This document shows positions 45,521 through 46,109 of a DNA stretch of 46,109 nt, in pieces. Under the pieces are notes generated by a model. The model had not been told where the DNA came from and ran no database searches. It worked only from the letters and a program-made list of their open reading frames with translations. Numbering within the stretch: the stretch's first letter is position 1; each line of letters begins with the position of its first letter. Source of the stretch: a virus; IMG/VR virus record IMGVR_UViG_3300005511_000015, positions 1-46,109 of that record. The stretch is one strand, 5' to 3'. The position numbers and the translations under genes are program-made.

Positions 45521-46109
45521 TCTGGCTTCCCCGAGAACCACGACCCGCAGTCTTGGCATTGGAATCTGCGACAACGTTTCTTCAACTTGACTTGAACGCC
45601 CCTGCGCTGCGTATTCGTGCTCTCACAGGTAGGACACGGAATCCCCGGCGGCCTATCCCTGACGGCCTTATAGAGGTTCATATCTGGATGATTGGGCATC
45701 CACGGCTTGATCCGCTCATAGACCCTTGCAAGCAATTCTGTGTCCTGCTTGCAGTATCGCCGCATGATACGCCACGACTTCGGATCGCCGTCCTCGACGC
45801 AGCCTCGCCACAGAGCAGCGCCCGTGTTCGGGATCTTCCGGCCCTCGTTGAGGTAGCGCCCGATGTTGTCCAGCTTGTTGCTGTCGAACTTGAAGGCTCT
45901 ACGGGCTGCTTTCAGGGTATCGATTGTCTTGAAGGGGCTTGGCGGCTTGAAGCCGTTGGTGATGAGGCGGGAGTTGATCTTCTTGATGTCGAAGGCATCG
46001 CCGTTGTGGGCCGCGATGATGTCCGCCTGATCCATGAGACTATGAAGAAGACGACAAAGATCCTTGTCATCATGTCTGTCACGGCGGTAGCGAGGAAAGT
46101 CCGGAAGCG
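45517..46109 (-). CDS. DnaQ-like exonuclease, C-terminal part with zinc ribbon
   Basis: Continues the gene that starts at 273. It carries motif II (AHNGDAFDIKKIN) and motif III (RRYCKQDTELLARVYERI, Tyr and Asp), so the exonuclease set is complete as DEDDy type. The last 40 residues contain CPTCESTNTQ...CQDCGSW, a four-Cys zinc ribbon rarely seen on such exonucleases. The full protein is 251 aa. The ORF runs off the window end only because the contig was cut here. Confidence 0.85.
   Translation of the reverse strand, partial: LPDFPRYRRDRHDDKDLCRLLHSLMDQADIIAAHNGDAFDIKKINSRLITNGFKPPSPFKTIDTLKAARRAFKFDSNKLDNIGRYLNEGRKIPNTGAALWRGCVEDGDPKSWRIMRRYCKQDTELLARVYERIKPWMPNHPDMNLYKAVRDRPPGIPCPTCESTNTQRRGVQVKLKKRCRRFQCQDCGSWFSGKPE
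46000..46109. repeat. Terminal direct repeat, right copy
   Basis: Exact copy of bases 1-110. Removing either copy gives a 45,999-bp circle with an intact exonuclease gene across the join. Confidence 0.95.

Noticed and set aside
1-46109. tRNA genes
   Set aside because: No cloverleaf with a plausible T-loop and acceptor pairing was seen by eye on either strand; a tRNAscan run would settle this.

Overview
The window is one complete, circularly mapping genome of a temperate tailed phage. Bases 1-110 are repeated exactly at 46000-46109, so the contig closes on itself with a unit length of 45,999 bp. The break falls inside a DnaQ-like exonuclease gene and splits it between the two ends. The host is probably an alphaproteobacterium, most likely Rhizobiales/Bradyrhizobiaceae-like. 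This rests on the GC-rich sequence, a GapR homologue, and small lysis and hypothetical proteins of a type familiar from that group. The head and tail genes (P22-like portal, SU10/DUF5309-type capsid, SU10-type adaptor, a large nozzle-like protein, internal virion proteins, no tail tape measure or sheath) indicate a podovirus-like, short-tailed virion.

Two divergent gene arrays leave a zone near 31 kb and meet tail to tail at 44.5 kb, where the last genes overlap. The minus-strand array runs from about 31.3 kb down to 1 and on through the junction to 44.5 kb. In transcription order it holds replication genes (DNA-binding protein, DnaA-domain-IV protein, VRR-NUC nuclease, GapR, winged-helix replisome-organiser-like protein, HNH); small genes; terminase, a 46-aa membrane protein and a portal split into two ORFs; an FkbM methyltransferase and a TPR-glycosyltransferase; scaffold, capsid and an accessory head protein; adaptor and tail; a very repetitive tail protein, nozzle and C1q-like fibre; internal proteins, tail lysozyme and collar fibre. 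It ends with the lysis cassette (GH24 SAR-type endolysin, holin, overlapping spanin-like pair, XhlA-like protein), the exonuclease and two homing-type or nucleotide-metabolism genes. A methyltransferase moron at 2.7 kb and a small membrane gene at 5.1 kb lie on the opposite strand.

The plus-strand array (31.4-44.5 kb) starts with a regulatory switch: two divergent HTH proteins with at least nine GTTGC/GCAAC half-sites around their promoters. It continues with many very short, mostly ATGA-overlapping genes, a Rad52-type annealing protein beside a small SSB-tailed protein, HNH nucleases, a cytosine-methyltransferase locus open in two frames, a TGT/DpdA-like protein next to a deoxyribosyltransferase-like protein, an excisionase-like protein, integrase, a putative attP, and an MT-A70 adenine methyltransferase.

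No tRNA, CRISPR array, DNA polymerase, primase or replicative helicase gene was recognised, so replication probably uses host machinery recruited by the DnaA-like and replisome-organiser-like proteins. Points most worth a second look are the dual-frame methyltransferase locus, the A10 run that could fuse two ORFs, the split portal, the glycan-modifying genes among the head genes, the hairpins with a conserved loop and changing stems, and the base-exchange gene pair.
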